In this document: positions 35,427-44,271 of the stretch, one piece after another | Position numbering within the stretch: the stretch's first letter is position 1 | How the letters are laid out: each line of letters starts with the position of its first letter | From: Candidatus Polarisedimenticolia bacterium | GTDB taxonomy: Bacteria; Acidobacteriota; Polarisedimenticolia; Gp22-AA2 | Length of the DNA stretch: 56,793 bases | Assembly: GCA_036001465.1 (NCBI GenBank) | Contig: DASYUH010000067.1 | Span: 1 to 56,793, forward strand | Direction of reading: 5' to 3' | Notes under the pieces: model-generated | What the model saw: only the letters and a program-made list of their open reading frames with translations | What the model was told of the DNA's origin: nothing | Databases searched by the model: none | Program-made: the position numbers and the translations under genes

Positions 35427-36646
35427 AGATCGCGGTCCTCTGCGGACGATATCCCTATTCCGGCGCGGGCGTCATCGCGCGCGAGTCGGCCGAGGGACTT
35501 GCCCTCCGTCACGAGGTGAGCTTCATCCACGGCGGCACGTCGGACTCCGATCGCCAGGAGGGGGCGCTCCGGGTGATCTCCCTGGCGCTGCCTGAGGCGG
35601 AGGAACAGGGGGCGTCGCACCTCTACTGGAGCCCCGCCATCGTGCGAAGGCTGCGGCAGACGCTGCGCTCGCTGAATCCCGACCTGGTCCATTTTCACAT
35701 CGTCCAAAGGCGGAGCTTCTCCCTGGCGTCGCTCCTCATGTCCAGGCGCCGCCGGTCGTTCTGGACGATTCACGATCAGTGGCCGCTCTGCGTGCGCTCG
35801 GTGCCGCAGCCCCCGTCGTGCGAGGGCATGAAGAGGTTCTGCCTCTTCTGCACGGCGTGGCCGGGGCTCTCCGTCGCCAACAAGATCCTCAAGGAGGCGG
35901 TCTTCGCCGCCTCTCCGCTCGAGGTCGTGGTTCCCTCGCGCTGGCTCGGCGACCTGTTGCGCTACTCCTTCCTGGGAAGAAAGCCGGTGCACCTCGTCTA
36001 CAACGGCATCGACCTGGATCGGTTCAGCCCGGGCGAGGCGGGGGAGCGAAGCAGTCTGCCGGGGGGCCCGGCGACCATCCTCTTTATTGCCGGTCCCAAC
36101 AACCCGACGAAAGGGATGGCCGATCTCCGGCCGGCCTTCCTGCGGCTGCGGCAGAGATACCCGGGGCTCCGGTTGAGGGTGGTGGGGGATCCCCCGGACG
36201 GATTGACCGAGGGGGACGGGATCGAGATCGCCGGCAGGATCCCCAGGGAGGCGATGCCGGACGAGTATCGGCGGAGCGACCTGTTCGTCCTTCCGACCCT
36301 CGCCGACAACACGCCGGTCACCCTGATGGAGGCCATGGCCTCCGGCCTGCCGGCGGTGGCGACCGCGGTCGGCGGCATTCCGGAAATGGTGGTTCCCGGG
36401 GTCACGGGACGTCTGGTTCCGGCGGGCGACATCCCGGCCTTGACCGCGTCGATCGAGGGCCTGCTTGCCGATCCGTCCCTGCGGCGAGGCATGGGAGTGG
36501 CGAGCCGGAAGGTGGCTGAGACGAAATTCGCGCGGCAGAGAATGATTTCCCAGCTCGAGGATGTGTATGGAGTGGCCCCGGGGCGTGCGACGGGAACGGC
36601 AAGCCTCCCCACCCTGCCGGTCGCCATCCAGGAGGGGCGGCGATGA
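35423..36646 (+). CDS. Family 4 glycosyltransferase
   Basis: 407 aa GT-B fold. N-terminal acceptor domain with GAGVIARESAEGLA; a cysteine-rich loop (CVRSVPQPPSCEGMKRFCLFC) typical of some exopolysaccharide GT4 enzymes; C-terminal donor domain with VYNGIDLDRFSP, GPNNPTKGM and the E-x7-E motif region PVTLMEAMASGLPAVAT. Retaining transferase using a nucleotide sugar in the cytoplasm. GTGA overlap with the radical SAM gene. Confidence 0.92.
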   Translation: MKIAVLCGRYPYSGAGVIARESAEGLALRHEVSFIHGGTSDSDRQEGALRVISLALPEAEEQGASHLYWSPAIVRRLRQTLRSLNPDLVHFHIVQRRSFSLASLLMSRRRRSFWTIHDQWPLCVRSVPQPPSCEGMKRFCLFCTAWPGLSVANKILKEAVFAASPLEVVVPSRWLGDLLRYSFLGRKPVHLVYNGIDLDRFSPGEAGERSSLPGGPATILFIAGPNNPTKGMADLRPAFLRLRQRYPGLRLRVVGDPPDGLTEGDGIEIAGRIPREAMPDEYRRSDLFVLPTLADNTPVTLMEAMASGLPAVATAVGGIPEMVVPGVTGRLVPAGDIPALTASIEGLLADPSLRRGMGVASRKVAETKFARQRMISQLEDVYGVAPGRATGTASLPTLPVAIQEGRR

Positions 36647-38379
36647 AGGCGGTCATACTCGCCGGCGGCCAGAACACGCATCTGGTGCCGATGGTCCAGA
36701 CGGTACCCAAGCCGCTTCTGCCGGTGGCCAACCGGCCGATGGTGGAGTACATGCTCGATCTTCTCAGGAAGAACGGGGTCCGTGATGTGGTCCTGGCCGT
36801 CAACGCCGCCGAGGATCCCTATCAGGATGTCCTCGGAGACGGCAGGCGTTTCGGCCTGCGCCTGCGCTACTCGTACGAAACGCTTCCCCGGGGGACCGCG
36901 GGGTGCCTGCTGCCGATGGCGGACTTCATCGGCAGGGAGCCATTCCTGGTCATCCACGGGAGCCTGTTCCTGGATGTCGACTTGAAGGCTCTGGCGGAGT
37001 TTCACCAGTCCCGTGGGGCTCTGGCGACCCTCGGGGTGCGGCGCAACCCGGGGGGATCCCGGGACTGGCATCACATGGAATTGCGGCTCGGCGAGGGGGC
37101 CCGGGTCGAGGGCATCCAGATCCGCAACCTGTCGGACCGGGCGCAGTCCTCCGCGCTGCCCGTCGGGGTCTACGTCTTCGAGCCGGCGGTCCTTTCCGCC
37201 ATCGAGCCCGAAGTCTATTACGACATCAAGGAGCAGCTCCTCCCCCGGTTGCGCCAGGACGGGAAGCCGGTCTTCGCCTGCGAGCTTCGGGGCTACAGCC
37301 GGGACATCCTCGAGATGAAGGACTACCTGAGCCTCAACCGATCCATTCTCCGCGGGGAGGTGAACGGGTACCGCTTCGACGGACAGATCGCCGACCGAGT
37401 CTGGGTGGGACGGGGAAGCGATGTGTCCCCGCGGGCCACTCTCCACGGGCCGGTGATGATCGGGCGCGACTGCATCATCGCTCCCGACGCCCAGATCATC
37501 GGCCCGGCCTGTGTCGGCGACGGCTGTGTCGTGGAGGAGGGGACGATCGTCAGGGAAAGCCTCCTGCTTCCGGGATCCCGGGTGGAACAGAATTCCAGCG
37601 TCGAAGGGTGCGTCCTGGCGGCCGATACCGTGATCGCCCCGGGCCAGACGCTTCGGGAGGTCGTCGCCATTCCGGAGAGCATGGATGTCGGGGCGATCGA
37701 CCTGGCCGACACCGAGCTGCTCATACAGGGAGTGGCGGGCTCGGCCGGCCAGTATGCCCAGAGCCAGTTCCGGTACCTGCTCTACCAGACGTTCAAGCGG
37801 GGGTTCGACCTCGCGGTCGCGCTGGTCGGCCTCGTCGTTCAGCTTCCGCTGATCCTGGCCGTGGCGCTGGCGATCAAGTTCAACAGCCCCGGCCCGGTCT
37901 TCTTCCGGCAGCGGCGGTGCGGGCGCAACGGCCGGGAGTTCTGGATGGTCAAGTTCCGGACGATGGTCAGGGACGCCGAGAGATTGCAGGCGGAGCTTCG
38001 CCCGCTCAACGAGGTCGACGGGCCGGTCTTCAAGATAGAGAACGACCCGCGTTCGACCGCTCTCGGACGGTTCCTCCGCAAGTACAGCATCGACGAGGTG
38101 CCGCAGCTCTGGAACGTCCTGAAGGGGGAGATGAGCCTTGTCGGCCCCCGGCCGCTGGCCGCCCGGGAAATGCGGTTCTGCCCGGCCTGGCGCGACGTGA
38201 GGCTCAAGGTGGAGCCGGGCATCACCGGCCTGTGGCAGGTGAGCGGCCGGAGCAAGAGCTCGTTCCACGATTGGATCAGGTTGGACGTCGAATATGTCCG
38301 GGAGCGATCCGTGTTCCTGGATTTTCAGATTCTCTTCAAGACACTCGGCGTCGTGGTCCGGGCGCTGGGGTCCTCCTAA
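36643..38379 (+). CDS. Nucleotidyltransferase-like / left-handed beta-helix / sugar-1-phosphate transferase fusion
   Basis: 578 aa. Residues 1-235 are a sugar nucleotidyltransferase fold, 245-345 hexapeptide-type repeats, and 383-575 a bacterial sugar transferase with one membrane hairpin (389-411), KFRTM, ENDPRST, KYSIDEVPQLWNVL, MSLVGPRP and EPGITGLWQV, as in WcaJ/WbaP-type priming enzymes. The last part is intact and should load the first sugar-1-phosphate onto undecaprenyl phosphate. The nucleotidyltransferase part looks altered: GGQNTHLVPM replaces the usual G-x-G-T-R-L-x-P, and Ser107 replaces the metal-binding Asp (HGS for GD). It may now bind rather than make the NDP-sugar. ATGA overlap at the start. 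Confidence 0.88.
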   Translation: MKAVILAGGQNTHLVPMVQTVPKPLLPVANRPMVEYMLDLLRKNGVRDVVLAVNAAEDPYQDVLGDGRRFGLRLRYSYETLPRGTAGCLLPMADFIGREPFLVIHGSLFLDVDLKALAEFHQSRGALATLGVRRNPGGSRDWHHMELRLGEGARVEGIQIRNLSDRAQSSALPVGVYVFEPAVLSAIEPEVYYDIKEQLLPRLRQDGKPVFACELRGYSRDILEMKDYLSLNRSILRGEVNGYRFDGQIADRVWVGRGSDVSPRATLHGPVMIGRDCIIAPDAQIIGPACVGDGCVVEEGTIVRESLLLPGSRVEQNSSVEGCVLAADTVIAPGQTLREVVAIPESMDVGAIDLADTELLIQGVAGSAGQYAQSQFRYLLYQTFKRGFDLAVALVGLVVQLPLILAVALAIKFNSPGPVFFRQRRCGRNGREFWMVKFRTMVRDAERLQAELRPLNEVDGPVFKIENDPRSTALGRFLRKYSIDEVPQLWNVLKGEMSLVGPRPLAAREMRFCPAWRDVRLKVEPGITGLWQVSGRSKSSFHDWIRLDVEYVRERSVFLDFQILFKTLGVVVRALGSS

Positions 38380-38409
38380 CGGCGCAGACCGATGGCGCGA
38401 GGCGACTGA

Positions 38410-40602
38410 ATGGCTGACGAGTCTCGACGGGAACAGGAGTTCGATCTAAGGACCTACCTCCAGGTCCTGAAGAACCGGAAGTGGCTCATCCTCGGTTTCA
38501 CCGCGGCCCTGACCGTCGCGGTGGGAGTGGGGACTGCGCTCCAGCCCAAGGTCTACGAGGCAAAGGTCACGCTCCTGGTGGGCAGGGAGGCGCCGCGCCT
38601 GCTGACCTCCGACCCCATCCCGGGAGATCGCATCGGCCAGCGGGACTACCTCAAGACGCAGGCGGCCATTCTGAGCAGCCGGACTCTGCTACAGGGGGCC
38701 GTCAAGCGGCTGATGCCGGAAGGCCTCTACGGCATTGTGGCCAAGGACCGCGTCGAGGAGACATCCTCCAAGCTCGCCAAGGAGCTGCAGCCCCGGACGC
38801 GGGTCCAGACCGCCGAGGACACCCAGCTCATCACCGTCATCGTGGCAGGGGGAGTCCCGGATCGGGTGGCTCGAATCGCCAATGCCATCGCCGACGAATA
38901 CGTGGCGAGCAACCAGGAATCAAAATCGATGCTGGCCAGTCAGGCGGTTGCCTGGCTCACGACCAAACTGGCCGAGCAGCGGGGCAAGCTGACCGAGGCG
39001 GAGGAGGAGCTGCGGGCCTACAAAGAGAAGGAGAACATCGTCGCCCCGGACGAGGCGGATCCGTTCTCGACGCTCAGCCTGAGCCGGATCAACGACGAGT
39101 ACCTGACCACCCGGTTTCAGCGGATGGAAAGGCAGACCCGGCTTGCGGCGATGAAGCGGAACCGCGGTTCACGGCCCGCCCAAGGCCGCAGCTCGACGGC
39201 CGAGTCGCTGGACGCCGAGACCCAACGGAAGGTGCGGGAGAGCCTGGAGGCCGACTACATCCAGACCCGTCTCGATCTGCGAAAGCTGTCGGAGCGGTAC
39301 GGCCCGGAACATCCCGATATCATCACCCTCACGGGGAAGGTGGCCAGAATACAGAAGGAGCTCGAGTCGCTCGAGCAGCCGATCGTCCGGACCGAGACGG
39401 CGCCCCCCGTGACCGACGCCCAGATCGCCGATCTGCAGGCCGAGCTGACGACCCTGACCCAGAAGGAGTCGGTGCTCGCCCAGACCTTGAAGGCCCAGAA
39501 GGCACAGTCCCGCAACCTGTCGAGGACGGGAGTGGCCTACTCCCTTCGCAAGCAGGCGGTGGACATGAACCGGCAGAGCTACAACGATCTCCTGAGCCGC
39601 CTCAACGACGCACAGCTCTCCGGTCAGATCAAGATCTCCGCCGTGCGGGTGCTCGACCGGGCCGAGCCTCCCGGCTCTCCCACGGAGCCGCAGCCGGTCA
39701 GGAACCTGATGGTGGCCGTCCTGCTCGGCCTGGTCCTGGGAGTCGGGCTCGCGACGCTCGCCGACAACCTCGATCGTCGGATCAGGAACCCCGAAGAGGC
39801 GGCGCGCTACCTTCGCCTGCCGCTCCTGACCGTCATTCCCGCTCTCGACATCAAGACGGAGGTCGGGAAGGGGGAGGGAAAGGCCGAGCTCGTCGCGTTC
39901 CATCGACCGCGGTCGCACGCCGCCGAGTGCTATCGGAACCTCAGGACTTCGATCCTGTTCTCGACCGGACGGCCGGTTCCGAAGACGATTCTGGTCACGA
40001 GCGCAGTCGGCGGAGAGGGGAAATCGACGACCGCCGCCAACCTGGCATTCGTCATGACACAGAGCGGCCGGAGAGTCCTCCTGGTCGACGCCGATCTCCG
40101 CCGCCCGGCCCTCCATCGCTACTTCGCGCGCGAGCGGAACCGGGGCATCGTCCGCCTCCTGAAAGAGAGCTGCCGACTGGAGGAGGCGGTCCAGGCCTCC
40201 TATGTCGAGCATCTGGACCTGCTCCTCTGCCCTTCGGTGCCCAGCAATCCCTCCGAGATGCTGGGGTCGGATCGGATGGTCGGGCTCATCGAGCAGTTCA
40301 AGAGCCGGTACGACGTGGTGGTGATCGATGCTCCCGTGGTCATCTCCGTCCCCGACGCGATCATCATGGCGTCCCGCGCGGAAGCGGTCCTCATGGTCCA
40401 CCGCCCCGGGGCCGCCAGCCGGGAAATGGTCAGGCATGCGCGGGAGAAGCTGGACGAGGTGAAGGCCAACATCCTGGGCCTGGTCATGAACAACGTCGAC
40501 CTCAAGAAGGATGGCTACCACTACCCGAATTATCTCTATTACGGCTACGGGGCCACGGAAGGCGAGAGCGTCCGGCAGGACTCGGGGGGGAAGAAGGCTT
40601 GA
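38410..40602 (+). CDS. Wzz chain-length regulator fused to BY-kinase (autokinase)
   Basis: 730 aa. N-terminal Wzz domain with first membrane helix (26-44), a long periplasmic coiled-coil region (about 180-400) and second helix (433-451), then a cytoplasmic P-loop tyrosine kinase: Walker A GGEGKST (534-540), Walker A' VLLVDADLRRP (556-566), Walker B VVVIDAP (636-642). A short C-terminal tyrosine cluster (Y703, Y705, Y708, Y710, Y711, Y713) is the autophosphorylation tail. It sets polymer length and couples assembly to the Wza-type exporter, as in Wzc. It starts 30 bases after the priming transferase. Confidence 0.95.
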   Translation: MADESRREQEFDLRTYLQVLKNRKWLILGFTAALTVAVGVGTALQPKVYEAKVTLLVGREAPRLLTSDPIPGDRIGQRDYLKTQAAILSSRTLLQGAVKRLMPEGLYGIVAKDRVEETSSKLAKELQPRTRVQTAEDTQLITVIVAGGVPDRVARIANAIADEYVASNQESKSMLASQAVAWLTTKLAEQRGKLTEAEEELRAYKEKENIVAPDEADPFSTLSLSRINDEYLTTRFQRMERQTRLAAMKRNRGSRPAQGRSSTAESLDAETQRKVRESLEADYIQTRLDLRKLSERYGPEHPDIITLTGKVARIQKELESLEQPIVRTETAPPVTDAQIADLQAELTTLTQKESVLAQTLKAQKAQSRNLSRTGVAYSLRKQAVDMNRQSYNDLLSRLNDAQLSGQIKISAVRVLDRAEPPGSPTEPQPVRNLMVAVLLGLVLGVGLATLADNLDRRIRNPEEAARYLRLPLLTVIPALDIKTEVGKGEGKAELVAFHRPRSHAAECYRNLRTSILFSTGRPVPKTILVTSAVGGEGKSTTAANLAFVMTQSGRRVLLVDADLRRPALHRYFARERNRGIVRLLKESCRLEEAVQASYVEHLDLLLCPSVPSNPSEMLGSDRMVGLIEQFKSRYDVVVIDAPVVISVPDAIIMASRAEAVLMVHRPGAASREMVRHAREKLDEVKANILGLVMNNVDLKKDGYHYPNYLYYGYGATEGESVRQDSGGKKA

Positions 40603-41624
40603 AGCTGATCATCCAGATCCCCTGCCTGAACGAGGAAGAGGCTCTCCCCGTCACACTCGCCGGCCTGCCCCGGACGCTCCCCGGAGTGGACGCTGTCGAG
40701 GTGCTGGTGATCGACGACGGTAGCACGGACGGGACGGTGGAGGTGGCACGGCGGATGGGGGTCGACCATTTGGTGAGATTCCCCCGGCATCAGGGGCTGG
40801 CCAGTGCGTTCCGGGCCGGGCTCGAGGCCAGCCTGCGGCTGGGAGCCGACATTATCGTCAATACCGACGCCGACAATCAGTACGACGCCCGGGATATGGA
40901 GCACCTGCTGCGGCCCATCCTGGACAGGACGGCCGACATGGTGGTGGGGGATCGCCAGATCCAGGGGCTGCGTCACTTCTCGGCGATCAAGAAGCTGCTG
41001 CACCGGCTCGGAGATCGGGTGATGGAGCAGCTGTCCGGAATCGAGCTCCTCGATTCCACGAGCGGGTTCCGGGCCTACAGCCGGGAGGCCGCGCTGAGGC
41101 TCAATGTCTTCTCGAAGTTCACCTACACGCTGGAGACGCTCATCCAGGCCGGCAAGAAGAATCTTGTCGTGGCCCACGTCCCGGTGCGGGTCAACCAGAA
41201 GCTGCGGGAGTCTCGATTGTTCCCCAACCTCTGGACCTATCTCAAGCGGTCGGTCAGCACCATGGTCCGGATCTACGCGATGTACGAGCCCTTGAAGGCG
41301 TTTTCCTATCTGGGGACCCTGGTGGGTGGAGTCGGGGCGGTCCTGTTGTTGCGCTTCCTCTACTACTTCCTGGCCGCCGGCGCGGGACCGGTCGGCAGGC
41401 TTCAGTCCCTCCTGGCGGGTGCCTCGCTGTCGGCGATGGGGCTCCTGCTGGTCCTGATCGGAGTCGTCAGCGACCTGATCGCGGCCAACCGGCACTTGGC
41501 GGAGGACATCCAGTATCGGATTCGTCGCATGGAGCTGGAGAGCGGCCGGAGGGGCGGGGAGAGGATCGAAAGCCTGGCCACGAAGGCGGCCGGGCCGACC
41601 GCGGTGGCGGGAAGAAAGTCATGA
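40599..41624 (+). CDS. Family 2 glycosyltransferase, polyprenyl-phosphate-sugar synthase type
   Basis: 341 aa from a TTG at 40599 (TTGA overlap; GGGGGGAAG upstream). DPM1/DPG-like GT2 domain: IIQIPCLNEEEALP, VLVIDDGSTDGT, GLASAFRAGL, NTDADNQYD, STSGFRAY, followed by a two-helix membrane anchor (LGTLVGGVGAVLLLRFLYYFL, ASLSAMGLLLVLIGVVSDLI). It probably makes the polyprenyl-phosphate sugar used by the GT39-like transferases of this locus. Confidence 0.88.
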   Translation: MKLIIQIPCLNEEEALPVTLAGLPRTLPGVDAVEVLVIDDGSTDGTVEVARRMGVDHLVRFPRHQGLASAFRAGLEASLRLGADIIVNTDADNQYDARDMEHLLRPILDRTADMVVGDRQIQGLRHFSAIKKLLHRLGDRVMEQLSGIELLDSTSGFRAYSREAALRLNVFSKFTYTLETLIQAGKKNLVVAHVPVRVNQKLRESRLFPNLWTYLKRSVSTMVRIYAMYEPLKAFSYLGTLVGGVGAVLLLRFLYYFLAAGAGPVGRLQSLLAGASLSAMGLLLVLIGVVSDLIAANRHLAEDIQYRIRRMELESGRRGGERIESLATKAAGPTAVAGRKS

Positions 41625-42754
41625 CCACCAGGAAGATCCTCCTGACCGGAGGAGCGGGGTTCATCGGATCCCACTTGGCCGCGGCCCTGATCGAGCGGGG
41701 ACATCGGGTGCGCGTGCTGGACATCATGGATCCCCAGGTGCACGGCGCCGACGCCCGGCGGCCGGAGACTCCGGGAGCCGAGATCATCCGCGGCGACCTG
41801 CTGGACCCAGAAACGCTGACCCGAGCCCTGAAGGGGGTCGAGGTGATCTTCCACCAGGCCGCCGCCGTGGGGGTGGGCCAGTCGATGTACGAGGCGGCCG
41901 CCTATACGCGGGTGAACAGCCTGGGGACGGCCATGCTGATGGAGAAGATCGCCACGCCGGACTCCCGGGTCGAGAAGGTGATCGTGGCTTCGTCGATGTC
42001 GATTTACGGGGAGGGGCGGTACCGCTGTCCGGCCTGCGGCCCGGTGGCGCCGGAGCCCCGCAGCCGGGAACGGCTCCGTTCCGGGAAGTGGGAGCCTCCG
42101 TGCCCGGCCTGCGGGCTGGATTTGACCCCGCTCCCGACCGATGAAGCCAAGCCGCTCCATCCAACCTCGGTCTACGCGGTGACCAAGCGAAGCCAGGAGG
42201 AGACGGTGCTGGTCATGGGGAAGTCGTATGGAATCCCGGCCGTGGCCCTGCGCTACTTCAATGTCTACGGCCCCGGGCAGGCCCTCTCCAATCCATACAC
42301 CGGCGTGGCGGCGATCTTCTCCAGTCGCCTGCTCAACGGCAATCCCCCCTGCATGTTCGAGGACGGCAAGCAGAGCCGCGACTTCGTTCATGTGAGCGAC
42401 ATCGTCCAGGCGAACCTGCTGGCCATGGAGAAGTGCGATGCCGACTACCAGGTGCTCAACGTAGGGACGGGCACGCGGACGTCGCTGCACGAGCTCGTGC
42501 GAGGCCTGATGCGGAGACTCGCTCCGGAGAAGGCCATCGAGCCGAAGGTCCTGGGAACGTTCCGCGAGGGCGACATCCGGCACTGTTACGCCGACATCAC
42601 GCGGATCCGCACCCGGCTGGGCTACGAGCCCAAGGTGGCGCTCGAGAAGGGATTTGACGATTTGGTTGAATGGGCCAGGACCCAAAAGCCCCTGGACCGG
42701 TTCGAATACGCCGCCGCGGAGCTTGCTTCCCGGGGGCTGGTGAGCGGCAATTAA
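41621..42754 (+). CDS. NAD-dependent sugar epimerase/dehydratase (extended SDR) with a four-Cys insert
   Basis: 377 aa. NAD-binding GGAGFIGSH, catalytic SSMSIYG and Tyr185-x3-Lys189 (YAVTK) are intact. Between residues 136 and 164 there is an insert with two CPAC-G knuckles (C136, C139, C161, C164) that could bind zinc. This insert is known to me from proteins annotated as dTDP-L-rhamnose 4-epimerases, so a 6-deoxyhexose epimerase is the best guess; UDP-sugar 4-epimerase is the alternative. ATGA overlap with the GT2 gene. Confidence 0.87.
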   Translation: MTTRKILLTGGAGFIGSHLAAALIERGHRVRVLDIMDPQVHGADARRPETPGAEIIRGDLLDPETLTRALKGVEVIFHQAAAVGVGQSMYEAAAYTRVNSLGTAMLMEKIATPDSRVEKVIVASSMSIYGEGRYRCPACGPVAPEPRSRERLRSGKWEPPCPACGLDLTPLPTDEAKPLHPTSVYAVTKRSQEETVLVMGKSYGIPAVALRYFNVYGPGQALSNPYTGVAAIFSSRLLNGNPPCMFEDGKQSRDFVHVSDIVQANLLAMEKCDADYQVLNVGTGTRTSLHELVRGLMRRLAPEKAIEPKVLGTFREGDIRHCYADITRIRTRLGYEPKVALEKGFDDLVEWARTQKPLDRFEYAAAELASRGLVSGN

Positions 42755-42779
42755 CGAAGACGAGAGGAGACAGACGACG

Positions 42780-44270
42780 ATGTTCAAGGCATTGGTGACC
42801 AATCCGCCCTGGCCGGGCGAGGGCTACGGGGCGAGGGCTTCGGTCCGGTGGCCCCACAAGCGGAAGGACAAGAAGCTGGAGTACCCGATCTTCCTCTCGT
42901 ATGCCGTGGCGCTGACCCGCCAGGCCGGCGTCGAAACGGCCTTCCTGGACGGGGTCGTGGACGAGCTGGGGATCGAGGCGTACGCCCGCGAGGTGAATCG
43001 GCTGGCGCCCGATTTCGTCGCCATGGAGTGCTCCACGCCGTCCATCGACCACGACCTGGCCTCGGTGCGCAAGATCAAGGAGCTCCGGCCGCGGACCTAC
43101 GTTGCCCTCATGGGCTCCCATGCGACCTATTTTCACAAGCAGCTCCTGGAAGAGCACCCGGAAGTCGACGCCATCATCCGCGGTGAGTTCGAGATCACCA
43201 TCCGGGAGACCGCCCTCGCGCTCAAGAGGGGCACCCCCCTCTCCGACGTCGCGGGCCTGACCTTCCGTGAGGGGACCGGGATTCGCGTCACACCCGACCG
43301 GCCGATGGACTTCGACCTCGACAGCTGGCCCTATCCGGCCCGGGACATCGTTCCCATCGAGAAGTACCAGACCGCCCAGTACCAGGGGACGAACGGAACG
43401 TTCATGCTGTCCAGCCGCGGCTGTCCCTACCGCTGCACCTTCTGCCTCTGGCCGGGGACGATGGTGGGGCGGGACTTCCGGGCCAGGAGGCCGGAGTCGG
43501 TGGTCGACGAGATGGAGCACCTCGTCAAGCAGCACGGGGTGGACGACATCTATTTCGACGATGACACCATGACCATCGATCGCGAACGCCTCCTCGAAAT
43601 CTGCCGCCTGATCCAGGAGCGGGAATTAAAAGTTCATTGGATCGCCATGGGCCGCGTCGACACGGTGGACGAAGCGCTCCTGCGCGAGATGCGCAAGGCC
43701 GGCTGCGACAACGTCTACCTGGGGGTCGAATCGGGCTCCCAGGAGATCCTGAAGCGGCTCAAGAAGGGGATCCAGCTCTCCCAGGTGGTGACGGCGTTCA
43801 AGGCGGCCCGGAGGGCCGGGATCAAGACCCAGGCCTTCTTCATGCTGGGCGGCCCCGGAGAGACCAAGGAAACCCTGAAGGAGACCATCGAGTTCGCGAT
43901 TCGCCTGGATCCCGACAATGCCCAGTTCGCCGCGGCGGTCCCTTATCCCGGGACTGAAATGTACGAGGAATCGGTCCGCAAGGGTTACCTGAAGGCCCAG
44001 ACCTGGGAGGATTACGCCGCCCGGGACATCGTCCTGGAAACGGAGACGCTGTCGCGCCTGGATCTGGAGAAGGCGCGCCTGGAGGCCTATCGTCGGTTCT
44101 ACCTGCGTCCCAGGTTCATCCTTCGCACCCTCGGGCGGCTGACCAGCATCCGTGAGCTCCGCCGCGTCTTCCGGGGAGGGCTCTCCATTTTCAGCCGCCT
44201 GATCTACTTCTCCCAGAACGTGCGCCGCAAGTCGCGTGGAGCGCCCGCCGGAGTGCTGAAACAAGCGTGA
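42780..44270 (+). CDS. Cobalamin-binding-domain radical SAM enzyme (class B type), second copy
   Basis: 496 aa. B12-type N-terminal domain (residues 1-150, no DxHxxG), cluster motif C215-x3-C219-x2-C222 (SSRGCPYRCTFC), then YFDDDTMTID, MGRVDTV, LGVESGSQEIL and MLGGPGETKE. Same architecture as the product at 33942, with different N-terminal residues, so both are paralogues with possibly different substrates. The chemistry is not predictable; methylation or tailoring of a lipid-linked sugar is plausible. GAGGAGAC precedes the ATG. Confidence 0.87.
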   Translation: MFKALVTNPPWPGEGYGARASVRWPHKRKDKKLEYPIFLSYAVALTRQAGVETAFLDGVVDELGIEAYAREVNRLAPDFVAMECSTPSIDHDLASVRKIKELRPRTYVALMGSHATYFHKQLLEEHPEVDAIIRGEFEITIRETALALKRGTPLSDVAGLTFREGTGIRVTPDRPMDFDLDSWPYPARDIVPIEKYQTAQYQGTNGTFMLSSRGCPYRCTFCLWPGTMVGRDFRARRPESVVDEMEHLVKQHGVDDIYFDDDTMTIDRERLLEICRLIQERELKVHWIAMGRVDTVDEALLREMRKAGCDNVYLGVESGSQEILKRLKKGIQLSQVVTAFKAARRAGIKTQAFFMLGGPGETKETLKETIEFAIRLDPDNAQFAAAVPYPGTEMYEESVRKGYLKAQTWEDYAARDIVLETETLSRLDLEKARLEAYRRFYLRPRFILRTLGRLTSIRELRRVFRGGLSIFSRLIYFSQNVRRKSRGAPAGVLKQA

Positions 44271-44271
44271 G

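Noticed and set aside
38481-41624. A 1047-codon frame spanning the BY-kinase and the next glycosyltransferase
   Set aside because: The first 700 codons are an out-of-frame reading of the Wzz-BY-kinase gene; only the part from the TTG at 40599 is a real gene.
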